Assembly (NCBI GenBank): GCA_965206655.1
Contig: CBDBKC010000036.1
Location: 186,001-250,000, forward strand
DNA from: JAPPLB01 sp965206655
GTDB lineage: Bacteria > Acidobacteriota > Terriglobia > Bryobacterales > UBA6623
Direction: 5' to 3'
DNA length: 64,000 nucleotides
The first letter of the stretch is position 1. Each line of letters opens with the position of its first letter. A program made the position numbers and the translations under genes. The notes beneath the pieces were generated by a model. The model did not search any database and was not told the origin of the DNA. It saw only the letters and a program-made list of their open reading frames with translations. Below are positions 17,450-26,801 of this stretch, one piece after another.

Positions 17450-17749
17450 TTGACTGATCATCGCTCCAACCCAATTCAGGGGGGCGTTCCGTGGGGCTTC
17501 GGGGACGACAACACCTGTCTACTGTTCCTGTCGAACATGTGGTCCGGGACGAAGCACGACAACAAGAAGGTGCCGGTGATCACGATCGGCGGCCTGGGGG
17601 GGAAGCTCGAAACCGGCAGAGCGCTCGACTATTTCGAGTCGGGCGAGGACAACCGAAAGTTGTGCAGCCTGTACCTGGGAATCATGGACCGGATGGGCGT
17701 CGAGCTCGCGGAGTTCGGCGACGCCGAAACCCGGTTAGCAGGTTTCTGA
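17450..17749 (+). pseudogene. DUF1552 protein, C-terminal remnant 1
   Basis: From NTCLLFLSNMWSG onward this matches the C-terminal end of DUF1552 proteins (KHDNKKVPV, GGLGGKLETGRALDYFES, NRKLCSLYLGIMDRMGVEL and the natural ending FGDAETRLAGF). The preceding residues are unrelated and about 380 residues of the family are missing. It follows the IS directly, so deletion next to the element is likely. A 167-bp copy recurs at 18533. Confidence 0.65.
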
Positions 17750-17923
17750 GATACGCCCTACCCAACCTCAGCAGCACCGACAACAGGGAAAGAGGCGCGG
17801 GTGTCAACCTGCGCGCCCGCGAGCGCAGCGAGCGTTCGGCCGCGGGCCGATGGAAGCGGATGGCAAGGGAGCGCTTTGCTGGGTTACAGCACTTGTCCGG
17901 AGCATTGTTTCGATGTGGTATCA

Positions 17924-17935
17924 TTGTGTACACAA
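17924..17935. promoter_or_regulatory. palindromic operator upstream of the Phd-type antitoxin
   Basis: TTGTGTACACAA is a perfect 12-bp palindrome with a TGTACA core, six bases before ATG 17942. Phd/YefM antitoxins bind such sites to repress their own operon. TATCAT (17919-17924) may be the -10 box. Confidence 0.55.
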
Positions 17936-17941
17936 CGTGCG

Positions 17942-18214
17942 ATGGCAGCTATGGAGACCATGCGAGTCGGAATCCGGGAGTTTCGGGAGAACCTTTCGAG
18001 CTACTTGGAATCGAAGACCCCCGTTGCGATCACCCGGCACGGCACGACCATCGGGATCTACGTCCCGACCAAGCCGAAGCCGAGCCAAGCCGACCTGGAG
18101 GCCCTTCGCGTCGCCGGTGAGAAGATGCAGGAACTGATCGCTTCCGCCGGCACGACGGAGGACGAACTCTTAGAGGACTTCAAGAAGGCTCGTCACCGGC
18201 GGCGCAAACGCTAG
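17942..18214 (+). CDS. Phd/YefM-type antitoxin
   Basis: A 90-residue protein starting MAAMETMRVGIREFRENLSS, followed by TPVAITRHGTTIGIYVP, the typical Phd/YefM DNA-binding fold. The C-terminal helix (LRVAGEKMQELIASAGTTED) and basic tail would bind the toxin. ATG 17942 was chosen because it follows the palindromic operator; the upstream extension to 17801 has no family resemblance. The PIN toxin gene downstream is truncated after 25 codons, so this antitoxin appears orphaned. It lies between two DUF1552 remnants, suggesting insertion into, and decay of, that locus. Confidence 0.75.
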   Translation: MAAMETMRVGIREFRENLSSYLESKTPVAITRHGTTIGIYVPTKPKPSQADLEALRVAGEKMQELIASAGTTEDELLEDFKKARHRRRKR

Positions 18215-18220
18215 ACTCTG

Positions 18221-18298
18221 ATGATGCTGTTGCTCGACGCGAATATCTTGATTCGCGCCGTGCTTGGGTCGAAGGTGCTCTCAGAGCCGCGCCCGTAA
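18221..18298 (+). pseudogene. truncated PIN-domain (VapC-like) toxin
   Basis: ATG 18221, six bases after the antitoxin stop, opens MMLLLDANILIRAVLGSKV, the first strand and first catalytic Asp of PIN ribonucleases. Translation ends after 25 residues at TAA 18296-18298, and no continuation is found in other frames. The toxin is therefore a stub. Confidence 0.6.
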
Positions 18299-18532
18299 GG
18301 GTGAGTTGACCAACTTCGCGGCGTCAACGGGACGTCGTTTCGCCCGGCGATCCCGATCAGCGTTTGGGCGGGGTCCGACTTGCTTCGAGGCGGATCAACG
18401 CAGCCTCACGGCTGCGGCTCCGAGTTCCCGGTCCGACTCGTTGCTTTTCCCCAACGGCTCGCTAATCTACGACTATCTCCTATGACAGGCCGCCCAGGCC
18501 CCGTCGCGACCCGCCCTGGAGGACGATGGGGG

Positions 18533-18758
18533 CGGGACGAAGCACGACAACAAGAAGGTGCCGGTGGTCACCATCGGCGACCTGGGGGGGAAGCTGGAAA
18601 CCGGCAGAGCGCTCGACTATTTCGAGTCGGGCGACGACAACCGCAAGTTGTGCAGCCTGTACCTGGGCATCATGGATCGGATGGGCGTCGAACTCGCGGC
18701 TCTCGGCTTTGAGATCCGCGGCCTTTCCTTCGACCTGCCTAAATCCACCCCGCTATAG
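18533..18758 (+). pseudogene. DUF1552 protein, C-terminal remnant 2
   Basis: Positions 18533-18699 repeat 17545-17711 at high identity (same 167-bp length). The translation reads KVPVVTIGDLGGKLETG then RALDYFESGDDNRKLCSLYL and IMDRMGVELA before diverging to another ending. Only the C-terminus of the DUF1552 family is present, so it is a second remnant or duplication product. Confidence 0.6.
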
Positions 18759-18822
18759 GTGACCCCAACTCGGAAGTGATTCTCACGTTGCAGGTCGGTG
18801 TGCCGGTGGGCGGCAGCGACAG

Positions 18823-20077
18823 TTAGTTGTAGACGCCGTTTTCGAAGAGCTTCGTCAGGTCACGGCCTGCTGTCTCCTCCATGGCTTCTTGAAAGTCGCT
18901 GGAATCGACCAACTGATTTGCGTTACGAGAGGTGTAGAGCGCGATGCCGCGCCAAAAGTTGTCGTCCCCGAGTTCTTTCCTCAGGCCGTGAAGGAAGAGA
19001 GAGCCCTTGACGTAGGGGATCCGGCCGAGGGCCTCGCGAGCGTCGCGCCATTCTTCCCAGTGGAGGGGCCGGTCTTTGCCTTCCTCGCGGAGTTTGGCGA
19101 ACCTCTCCTCGAGCTCTGTGACCGCGCGCTCGTAGGCTGCTCGGCCACGACGATGCTCGAGATAGGCATCGGTGATGAATTCGGCCATGCCTTCGTTGAG
19201 CCAAAAGTCGGACCAGGAGCGGATGCCGACGAGAGCGCCCCACCATTGATGCGCCAATTCATGGACCATCAGCCCGACGTCTGCCTCTTCTTCGAGCTTC
19301 GCCAGGTAGCTTCCGTGCATCAGTGCCAAGCCCGACGATTCTTGGGCGACCCGTGTTCTCGGCAGGAAGACTTGGGCGTAGCTGGGCGTGATCGGATCGA
19401 CGGAGGCCTTTTCGCGCAGGAACTCATACGCCCTCCGCGTCTCCTCAAAGGCTGCTTCGTGACCCTCGGCCGCCGCGTAGATCGAGAACGGACCGTTCAC
19501 TGACCGCTCCAAGGGCGCCACGGCGAAGCTCAATAGATAGGTCTGTACAGGGACGACCTGCTCGAACAGAAAGTGGTCGCCTTCGCCGTCTTGCCAGCGC
19601 TTGGCGAGCCGGCCCGGACCGACGGCGCGAAGCCCGCTCGAAACCGGTACCACGAACTCGATGTTGGCGGTAATTCGATGATTGGGATTCGGATCGCAAA
19701 CCATCCAAGAGCCGCAGTCGAACACTGTGAACAAGCCCGGTCCCGTCGGGAAGCCAACGGAGGGTGCGACCGCTCGAGACGGTGTATTCGACCTGCAACC
19801 GGTGTTCACCGCCGCTGCGGAGTTCGGCGGTCACTGTTTCCTCGTCGACCTTTACCTCGGCGCGTGCGATTACAGCGCGCGTGATTTCCAAGCCCGGCTT
19901 CTTGCGGAATTCTACGAGACCGGCACCATGGTGGAATTCGATCGTCTGCTGTCCTCGCAGTTGCTGCTGGTCGAGGTCAGGAATCAGCTTGACCGAATAG
20001 TGGGGGACTTGGGCCAACACCGGCAATGCGGCGAGCAACCACGTGATTGTGAGCAGGACGATCCGTGACATGAGCAT
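18823..20077 (-). pseudogene. M1-family (aminopeptidase N-like) metallopeptidase, frameshifted
   Basis: The gene begins at 20077 with a signal peptide (MLMSRIVLLTITWLLAALPV ending near LAQ) and an M1 beta-rich N-domain (HYSVKLIPDLDQQQLRG). It continues in another frame from about 19730 (VFDCGSWMVCDPNPNHR). The catalytic domain is complete: HELAHQWWG (HExxH) with the second zinc Glu 18 residues on in WLNEGMAEF. One extra base near 19728-19735 explains the break; removing it gives a single protein of about 417 residues. It may be a real pseudogene or a sequence error. The role would be periplasmic peptide trimming. Confidence 0.7.
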
Positions 20078-20114
20078 GGTTCGGAAGGGTTTCTATCAGC
20101 GGGGTAGCGCGGCT

Positions 20115-21632
20115 TCAGCTCTCGGGCACAGTCTCCATAAGCAGCGCCAAGGCGTTCTTCAGGCCCTCGTTACCCGGGCTTGAGCCTTTGTAGTGTCCGA
20201 GCCGCACGACGACCAAGTCGTGGGAGGGGATGATAAAGGTCTTCTGGTTTCCGGCGCCCGCCATGTAGTACGCCTCTTTCGGAATCGGATAGGCGTCCCG
20301 ACCGTTGATCCAGAAGAAGCCGCCGTAGACAGGACGGCCGTCGGCCTCCCACGCCGGCGCCGGCGTGCTGACGAACTCCACGAAAGCCTCGGGAAGGATG
20401 CGCTCGCCTTGCCAAACACCATCTTGCAGGTACAAGTTGCCGAGGCGCGCCCAGTCGCGGCCGGTTCCGAACTCATAGCCCTGGATCAGGAAATTCCCGT
20501 AAGGGTCGGTCTCCATCACCATGTCACGAATGCCGATCTTGTCGAATAGCTCCCGCTGGGGGAAGGAGTGGTACTCATCCCCGCGTCCCTCGACGCCGAG
20601 CCGCACCAGGTAGTTCGTCAGGACGGGATCACAGTTCCGGTAGCGCCCGACCGTATTCGGCGGCCACTGCTGGGGCCTCGTCGCGGCCCACTCGAACGAG
20701 TTCATACCACTTGTATAGAGATAGAGATGGTCGGGGTATCCCATAGCGGCGTCATACTCCGGATCGCCACGATTCACGCAGCGGATCCCGCTCGACATCC
20801 GCAGGATGTCCGCAATGCGGATCTCCGCCCGCGGATCCTCTTCCCCCTGCCACTCCGGGACCGGCGCCGGTTCCCAGAGGTCGTAGACGCCTTGCTGGAT
20901 CAGAATGCCCATCAGGGTCGCGGTCAAGCTCTTGCCCATCGACCAGCTTTCGAGAGGCGTGTGAAGGTCGAGCCCGTCGCGGTAGCGTTCAGCGATAAGC
21001 CGCCCTTTCCAGGTGACAACGAAGGCAGCGGTCATACCCTCGGCCGGCTCGAAGGCTGCGTCGACGGCGGCCTGAATCTTCGCTTCGTCGAGTTCAGCCG
21101 GAAACGGCTCGTTGGGCAGCACGTCGCCCATGGGCCACGGCTGCGCGTCGGGATCGGGAAGCGAACTCTTCACGTCGACCGGCTCGAACGGGAGCCCATC
21201 CTCTCCGAGAGGGAAAGTGACGCAGCCTTGATCGCCCAGGTATTTAGCCGTACGCACCACGCCATCCGGGAGCGTCAGATGCACCATCTTGTTCTCCGTG
21301 TCGATTTCGCGATTCGTGACTTTCGAGCGCTCGTCATAGTCGCTGGTGAAGTAGCCGATGTTCTCGGCGGCGAAATCGGCGTCAAGTCCTGTGATGAACA
21401 CGGCCGAGCACAGGATCTTGGCGAAACCCGCGGTGTGGTGGTGGAGAGGATCACCCGGAGGGCCGACCCACTCCGTAGGCAGCTCCAAGGACTTGCCGCG
21501 GGCCACGAGCGCCTCGGTGGTTGGCATTGTTTCTGAGGATGCTGACGACGTATCGCCGTTGCCACCCTCGTCAACGCAGGCGAGTGAGGCAAGCGCGAGG
21601 AGCGCAACCGCAAGATGGCTGAATCGACTCAT
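20115..21632 (-). CDS. exported serine hydrolase, class C beta-lactamase-like
   Basis: About 505 residues. The start at 21632 places MSRFSHLAVALLALASLAC at the N-terminus, a signal peptide with a Cys suggesting (non-canonical) lipidation. The beta-lactamase/transpeptidase-like domain has the nucleophile motif SMGK (SxxK) near residue 231 and a YRNCDP segment as the Tyr-x-Asn motif. The C-terminal part holds GGFFWINGRDAYP and YYMAGAGNQKTFIIPSHDLV, typical of the family. The substrate could be an ester, peptide or peptidoglycan fragment. An upstream in-frame ATG at 21758 would bury the signal and is not preferred. Confidence 0.78.
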   Translation of the reverse strand: MSRFSHLAVALLALASLACVDEGGNGDTSSASSETMPTTEALVARGKSLELPTEWVGPPGDPLHHHTAGFAKILCSAVFITGLDADFAAENIGYFTSDYDERSKVTNREIDTENKMVHLTLPDGVVRTAKYLGDQGCVTFPLGEDGLPFEPVDVKSSLPDPDAQPWPMGDVLPNEPFPAELDEAKIQAAVDAAFEPAEGMTAAFVVTWKGRLIAERYRDGLDLHTPLESWSMGKSLTATLMGILIQQGVYDLWEPAPVPEWQGEEDPRAEIRIADILRMSSGIRCVNRGDPEYDAAMGYPDHLYLYTSGMNSFEWAATRPQQWPPNTVGRYRNCDPVLTNYLVRLGVEGRGDEYHSFPQRELFDKIGIRDMVMETDPYGNFLIQGYEFGTGRDWARLGNLYLQDGVWQGERILPEAFVEFVSTPAPAWEADGRPVYGGFFWINGRDAYPIPKEAYYMAGAGNQKTFIIPSHDLVVVRLGHYKGSSPGNEGLKNALALLMETVPES

Positions 21633-21744
21633 GAATAGCTCTCCTAGTCTTGCTGGAAGTACGGCTGCCCCCTCGATACGAGTTCTGCTTCGCAACTCGC
21701 GGGTTAGCCACGGGCAGTATAGAGCATCCACGGGTCGGGGGGCG

Positions 21745-22059
21745 AAGGTTGTTCGCACTACTGTCGTAGCCCAATAGAAATGTCCCCCTCTTTAGCCCAG
21801 TAGAAGTGTCCCCTTACGCGCTAAGCTCTTGAGCCCCTTCGCCTTGTTGAGCCGAGTGGTGTTTTCGCGACGGCGAGGGAGCAGTCCAGGGCGAGCCCGT
21901 AGGGATTGGCTTCGCGGACCCTTGACGGGTCCCTCGGCGTCGCCATCATCAGCCTCCAAGGCGAAGGGGCCGGCCACGATCCTGGTCCAGAGGGGACATT
22001 TCTATTGGGCGCGTAAGGGGACATTTTAACTGGGCTACAACAAGGTTGTTCGCACTACT
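21745..22059. mobile_element. IS/MITE remnant with nested inverted ends and an 18-bp flanking direct repeat
   Basis: The 18-bp sequence aaggttgttcgcactact occurs at 21745-21762 and again at 22042-22059. Between the copies, the left end has tagcccaatagaaatgtcccc and then tagcccagtagaagtgtccc, followed by cttacgcg. The right end carries the complements in nearly mirrored order (ggggacatttctattgggc, then a gcgtaaggggaca...ctgggcta segment). No transposase remains in the roughly 280-bp interior. Confidence 0.6.
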
Positions 22060-22268
22060 CCAACGTTCGATCCTCCATCCACTGCGGGAGCTCCGCAAAT
22101 ACGCTCCCAAGTTGCCTCTCGTCGAAGTCCGGCTCATGCTGCCCCCGGTCTGCCTGTAAATCCGTACTGACGTCGCGGGGTTGGTTCACATGGCACGTGG
22201 TTCGCGCCTTGTCGCGTGCACCGTCAGAGACTATGCTTTGACTGTGCGCTGAGAGGAACGCGGATAGG

Positions 22269-22478
22269 ATGACTCAGATGCCAACTCTGAATCGCCGCCA
22301 GTTTCTTGCCGCTTCCTGCGGAGCCGCCGACTACGTCAGCTGCACGAGTGAATCTCCTGGCGCGATGGGAAAGCGGTCCGTCGGACCGACGGCGCCGGTC
22401 CGCTGGTCTGGTTTGAAGGAAGGCCCGCCGTGTTTTTCGGATCCTCTCCTCAGCTCGATGCACTCGACAGCACCCTGA
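22269..22478 (+). pseudogene. truncated Tat-signal protein fragment
   Basis: A 69-residue frame whose start (TLNRRQFLAASCGAADYVSC) has a twin-arginine signal (RRQFLAA). After about residue 30 it loses any family resemblance and stops, so it is probably the stub of a Tat-exported enzyme. The parent family cannot be identified. Confidence 0.4.
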
Positions 22479-22622
22479 AGGATGGACCATCCCTGGTTGA
22501 CAAGGGCGGATTCTAGTCCGCCGAGAGGCCCAGGCGGGCTTCAGCCGGCGGAAAGGTGGACGGTACCCGATATACCGACAGTAAAGTGCGGAAAAGGGCT
22601 TAACGCTCTCGTTTTGAATAGC

Positions 22623-22811
22623 TTAGTCCTGGTCGCGGCCGCAGAACTCTTCGTAGCAGTTTTGAACAACGTGCACAGAAGACTCGGCCCCGTCTTCCAC
22701 GGGGTCGGCTAAGAGAAACCGCTGGCCGTCAGCGGAGACATCGTATTTCGGAATCCCTCCCTGTAAGAATCTGTCGTGATCGAACAGGGGGGTTGCCGAG
22801 CCAGGAGACAT
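22623..22811 (-). pseudogene. C-terminal remnant of a TolB-propeller (kinase-associated) protein
   Basis: The reverse frame reads GGIPKYDVSADGQRFLLADP, then SSVHVVQNCYEEFCG. This resembles the last WD40/TolB-like blade and C-terminus of acidobacterial Ser/Thr kinase-TolB proteins (family form: YDVSPDGQRFLxxxP...INVVxNWxEE). Nothing of the kinase or earlier blades is seen. Confidence 0.5.
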
Positions 22812-23085
22812 GTGATCGAAGGCGTGTAGAGAATGGAAGCGATTGAGCAGCGCCCCAACATCAGATAAAGCGCAACCGGAGACGGTCGGCCTCCACCCGC
22901 CAGAACCTGAACGATCGTGACTTCGCCACTGGCTACGAGGACGGCAACGACGACACTCCAGAGGAGGTCTGAGTCCCCCACAACCGTGTGTTCCAGTAGC
23001 GCTTGCACCGGGTGCACATCGATCTTACCAGCGTGTACTTTTCTCACCCATGTGCTGCCCACCGGCTGCTCCCCTTGGAATCCGC

Positions 23086-24759
23086 CTACGGCGCAATCAA
23101 TTCTTGCCATGAGTCCCTCCCCTCGACTTCCTGGTTCGACCGCTGGTGGTCATCCCATAGCTCCAAAAAGGGGAACTCTATCTCCTCGGAGGGCGTAGTC
23201 CAGTAAGTAGAGTCAACTCCTCTTGGTAACTCCCACTCGGCGTCAGGGTACAGTTCCTCCTTGAGAAAAGTCATTAAGCTTCCTTTCCGACTATCGATGC
23301 GACCCTCTGGCGAACCCGGCTTCTTGACGGCAAGCAGAACGGAATAGTTCTCTAGCAGGCGCTGAAAAGGGGCGCCTTTGTCGGGCACGCCCGCAAACCG
23401 AGACCCGTGATCGCCATGCACCACAATCGTCGCCGATGCAAGAACACCGGCCGCTTCCAGCCGGCGAAAGAACGCGTCTAGCCGCTGGTTGAGATGCGAC
23501 ACCTGCGCCGCGTACCGGCGATGCTCCTCCGTGTAGCCAGCGATACTTGGCAGTCCATCCCAACGCCCGATATTCTGGCTGAGTGTCGCCAAGGGCCATG
23601 CGTTCCCGTTTGCCTGATAGACGTAGGAATAATGAGGTGCGAGCAAATGAGCAAAGAACAATGTCTTCTTGTTCCCGACGAGGATGTCCTCGAGCAAGAG
23701 ATCCATCACTTCGAGCGATATGGGCTGGCACCATTGCAGCCAGCCCACTTCTGCCAATTCGGGATAGGTGTTCTTCACCACAAGAGAGATCCATCGGCTA
23801 CGTGCCACATACGTACGGGAGAGCAGACTCAGCCGGTCGGCAAATGACATACGAAGACTCCGCGAGCTACCTAGCGCGAGCGGCTCGTACACAACTTCCC
23901 GTTCAAGGTTATGCGGCACTCGAAAAACATCCCTCCCCCATACTGATCGAGGGCGATAAACGGATAATCCCCATCCTAAATCTGCAAAGTTTGAGAATAA
24001 CCGATATTCGTTCGCTGAATCTGTTTCCAAATTCCGGCCCTCAAGACTCATATCCAAGGAGCTCGGAATAGATATCTTCGTCAAGGCGTAATGACTAAAA
24101 GCATTGCTGTAGAGAGTGAAGCCATGCTGTAAGAAGGTCTCTTCGATCGAGCGTATAGCGGAATCGGACCTAGGCAGATCGGAGGGGAAACCTGCAGGCC
24201 CCATGTATTCATCAAGAATCAAATAAATCACAACCTGGGCTTGCCCGTTATCCACCAGCGCTTTCTCACCAGCCGCTGTTCGACTCTCGTGGACAGCGAT
24301 CAGCTTCGGCCCGAACAGGTATGTCACAATACCGGCGACATTGGCTGCCGCGACAAAGACGAGGACGACGAAGTAGAAGTGACTCTGCATCGCGCGTACC
24401 AGGAGCACAAACAAGAGGAGCGATGCGGCGACGAAATAGACAGAGGAAATGGTTAGGAAACCCTCGTAGAGCGACTTGGTGTAAGGCACCTGCATCACAC
24501 TGAGCCAGCAAAGGGTAACGGCGTGAAACACTAACGGCTTGCGGGTTGCTGACGCGAACGCCAGACAGGCTGCCGTGAGAAAGACGAAACAAAAGACGGT
24601 TTCCGCGCGCAAGACTGGATAGTGCTGCTCAACCAGGAACTGCGTGAAAGGGAGAATGACAAGAGCCCCGGCGAAAATAAAGCGGCCGCCCCAATCGTTC
24701 GTGCAAAGACGTAACCTGAAGAAAGGCCGTATCTCCGGGAGATGGACAGATGACCACAT
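23086..24759 (-). CDS. membrane-anchored sulfatase/phosphoethanolamine-transferase-like protein
   Basis: A 557-residue protein with about five N-terminal transmembrane segments (for example FIFAGALVILPFTQFLV, FYFVVLVFVAAANVAGIVTY) and a C-terminal alkaline-phosphatase-superfamily domain. That domain starts at VVIYLILDEYMG (metal-binding Asp), with KTLFFAHLLAPHYSYVY in the middle and the metal motif VVHGDHGSR near residue 460. This layout fits LTA-synthase/EptA-like enzymes or membrane sulfatases modifying surface polymers. The usual catalytic Thr/Ser-Cys position is not obvious; LTKISIPSSLDM is a candidate. The gene is isolated and visibly more AT-rich than neighbours, suggesting transfer. 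Confidence 0.7.
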   Translation of the reverse strand: MWSSVHLPEIRPFFRLRLCTNDWGGRFIFAGALVILPFTQFLVEQHYPVLRAETVFCFVFLTAACLAFASATRKPLVFHAVTLCWLSVMQVPYTKSLYEGFLTISSVYFVAASLLLFVLLVRAMQSHFYFVVLVFVAAANVAGIVTYLFGPKLIAVHESRTAAGEKALVDNGQAQVVIYLILDEYMGPAGFPSDLPRSDSAIRSIEETFLQHGFTLYSNAFSHYALTKISIPSSLDMSLEGRNLETDSANEYRLFSNFADLGWGLSVYRPRSVWGRDVFRVPHNLEREVVYEPLALGSSRSLRMSFADRLSLLSRTYVARSRWISLVVKNTYPELAEVGWLQWCQPISLEVMDLLLEDILVGNKKTLFFAHLLAPHYSYVYQANGNAWPLATLSQNIGRWDGLPSIAGYTEEHRRYAAQVSHLNQRLDAFFRRLEAAGVLASATIVVHGDHGSRFAGVPDKGAPFQRLLENYSVLLAVKKPGSPEGRIDSRKGSLMTFLKEELYPDAEWELPRGVDSTYWTTPSEEIEFPFLELWDDHQRSNQEVEGRDSWQELIAP

Positions 24760-25484
24760 TGCAGATTCTTAACCGGGTTCTACCTGTGCAGGGAGAACCA
24801 AAACGGGATCCCGCTTGCACTACAGGTAGGGTAGCCAACGTGGTGGGAGATCGTTTGATCGACCATGACGGTCCGATTCTACCTCAGTGGGGTATCCACT
24901 TCATTCAGGTACACCCTATGGGTTGTGGCCTCGCGGCTCCGGAACAGGAATGTGAGATTGCGAGAATCGTGCGAGTGGCCGCCAAGCCGACCCACACGCG
25001 AATTCATTGCGGTGGCAGCCTTCGGGCGGCAACTCCGAGCATCGGACGCGCTACGCAGCCCCACGCCGCGCCAGAGCAGTAACCTCGGGATTCGCTTCTT
25101 GGTAGATGCTTTCGCGCGACCACAACATCTTGTGGCTACCTGAGTCAAATGGATAGCCCACTCTACCTCATTACGGATTGCTATTGCGAACAACCGATGC
25201 AACTCGCTATGCGCCCCGAGTCCCGGTAGCTCTCTGACCAGACTCGATTTGGGTTCGCTCGGCGACTGGGTTCCGGTGGCTGCGACGGCTGCTTCCTCAA
25301 TGCGAAATCGTTTCTCGGTATCTATCCGACGGTGACGCTTGCGCCCAACATTCTAGCGCGGGCGGGCCGCACGAGGGCCTGCATCCGATGGCTCAAAGGT
25401 CGCCAAATCCGCACGGACGGCGAAGGGTTAAGGCAGGCCCTCTACATGGGCGTATGGTGGGCAACCCGGAGAATGGCGCGGGCG
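24760..25484. other. 725-bp stretch with no recognised gene
   Basis: Short frames exist on both strands but none shows a family signature, a sensible start or codon pattern. I see no clear repeat. It may be eroded DNA between the accessory region and the housekeeping block. Confidence 0.4.
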
Positions 25485-26801
25485 CTACTCCCGCCCTTTG
25501 TCTCGAAGCACTTCCCTCAAGCGCTCGGCGATGCGTTTTTCGATGCCCCGTTCGGTGGGGTGGTAGTAGCGGCGACCCTTCAACGATTCCGGTAGGCACT
25601 CCATGTTCGTGAGGGCATCTTCGAATTGATGGGCGTGCTGGTAGCCCTCGCCGTAGCCCCACTGTTTCATCGCGCGAGTTGGAGCGTTGCGGAGCTGCAT
25701 GGGAACAGGCTCGGCCATCGTGTCTTGAACGTCTTTCCGGACACTGTTCAAAGCGCGGTAGACGGCATCCGACTTCGGGGCCATCGCCAGGTACACAGCC
25801 ACCTGCGCCAGCACGAGATCACCCTCGGGCTCACCGATCAAGCGAAACGCTTCGAGGGCGGCCACGGCCTGCTCGAGGGCGCGCGGGTCGGCGAGGCCGA
25901 TGTCTTCGAAAGCCATCCGCACAAGGCGTCGGAGAATGTAGATGCGATCCTCCCCGCCTTCGAGTATGCGGCCCAACCAGTAGAGAGCCGCGTCCGGGTC
26001 GCTCGAGCGCACGGACTTGTGGAGCGCCGAGATGAGATTGAAGTGCTCTTCCCCGGATTTGTCGTACCGCACAAGCTTGCGCTCGAGAACGGCGGCTAGT
26101 AGTTCTTCGGTGATCCCGCTGTCGGGGGCGGACGTAACGGCCGAATCGAGCGTCTTGAGAGCCGCGCGGGCGTCGCCATTCGAAAACAGGGCGATGCGCT
26201 CCAGAAGATCGTCGGAGACGGACACTTCGGTATTGCCCAAGCCGCGCGCCTGATCCTGCAAAGCCGCCTTCAAAATCGCGACGAGTTCCTCGACCGTCAA
26301 GGCTCGCAGGATGTGTACCTGGCAGCGCGACAGGAGCGCCGAGATCACTTCGAAAGAAGGGTTTTCGGTCGTTGCGCCAATCAAGATCACATCTCCGCGC
26401 TCGACGTAGTGTAGAAAAGCGTCCTGCTGTGCTTTGTTGAAGCGATGAATCTCATCGATGAAGACGAGCGTGCGAATCCCGCTTCTGTGCGCGCGTTCCG
26501 CATCGGCCATGACGGCCTTGACGTCCTTGATACTGCTTAAGACGGCGCTGAACGCTACAAACTGACTGCGGCCGGCCCGGGCGATCAACCGCGCCAACGT
26601 CGTCTTCCCGACGCCCGGCGGCCCCCACAAGATCATGGAACTCAGTTGGTCGCGTTCAATCTGAACCCGGAGTGGCTTGCCGGGCCCCAAGAGATGGTCC
26701 TGGCCCATGAACTCATCAAGGGTGCGGGGCCGCATACGATCGGCGAGCGGACGTCCCTGAGTTTCTTCCTCAGCCGGGAGGGCGGGTTCGAACAGGCTCA
26801 T
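25485..26801 (-). CDS. rarA: replication-associated recombination protein A (MgsA/RarA AAA ATPase)
   Basis: A 438-residue AAA+ ATPase of the RarA/MgsA/WRNIP1 family acting at stalled replication forks. Walker A is GPPGVGKTT, Walker B is VFIDEIHRFNKAQQDAFL, sensor 1 is LIGATTENPSFEV, and the Arg-finger region is ALLSRCQVHIL. The C-terminal part has the family features FEDIGLADPRAL and the ending KGRRYYHPTERGIEKRIAERL. The family length is about 430-450. ATG 26801 overlaps the upstream stop (ATGA), so it is coupled to the methyltransferase gene before it; the long 5' extension in frame is not coding. Confidence 0.92.
   Translation of the reverse strand: MSLFEPALPAEEETQGRPLADRMRPRTLDEFMGQDHLLGPGKPLRVQIERDQLSSMILWGPPGVGKTTLARLIARAGRSQFVAFSAVLSSIKDVKAVMADAERAHRSGIRTLVFIDEIHRFNKAQQDAFLHYVERGDVILIGATTENPSFEVISALLSRCQVHILRALTVEELVAILKAALQDQARGLGNTEVSVSDDLLERIALFSNGDARAALKTLDSAVTSAPDSGITEELLAAVLERKLVRYDKSGEEHFNLISALHKSVRSSDPDAALYWLGRILEGGEDRIYILRRLVRMAFEDIGLADPRALEQAVAALEAFRLIGEPEGDLVLAQVAVYLAMAPKSDAVYRALNSVRKDVQDTMAEPVPMQLRNAPTRAMKQWGYGEGYQHAHQFEDALTNMECLPESLKGRRYYHPTERGIEKRIAERLREVLRDKGRE

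Noticed and set aside
17491..18120. 209-codon plus-strand frame across the DUF1552 remnant and antitoxin
   Set aside because: Arg-rich shadow of the two real frames; no start signal or family match.
20568..21536. 322-codon plus-strand frame
   Set aside because: Antisense to the serine hydrolase, which has a signal peptide and SxxK motif; the plus frame shows no family features.
24879..25202. 107-codon minus-strand frame in the 24.8-25.5 kb gap
   Set aside because: No recognisable motif, no ribosome binding site and no neighbour support.
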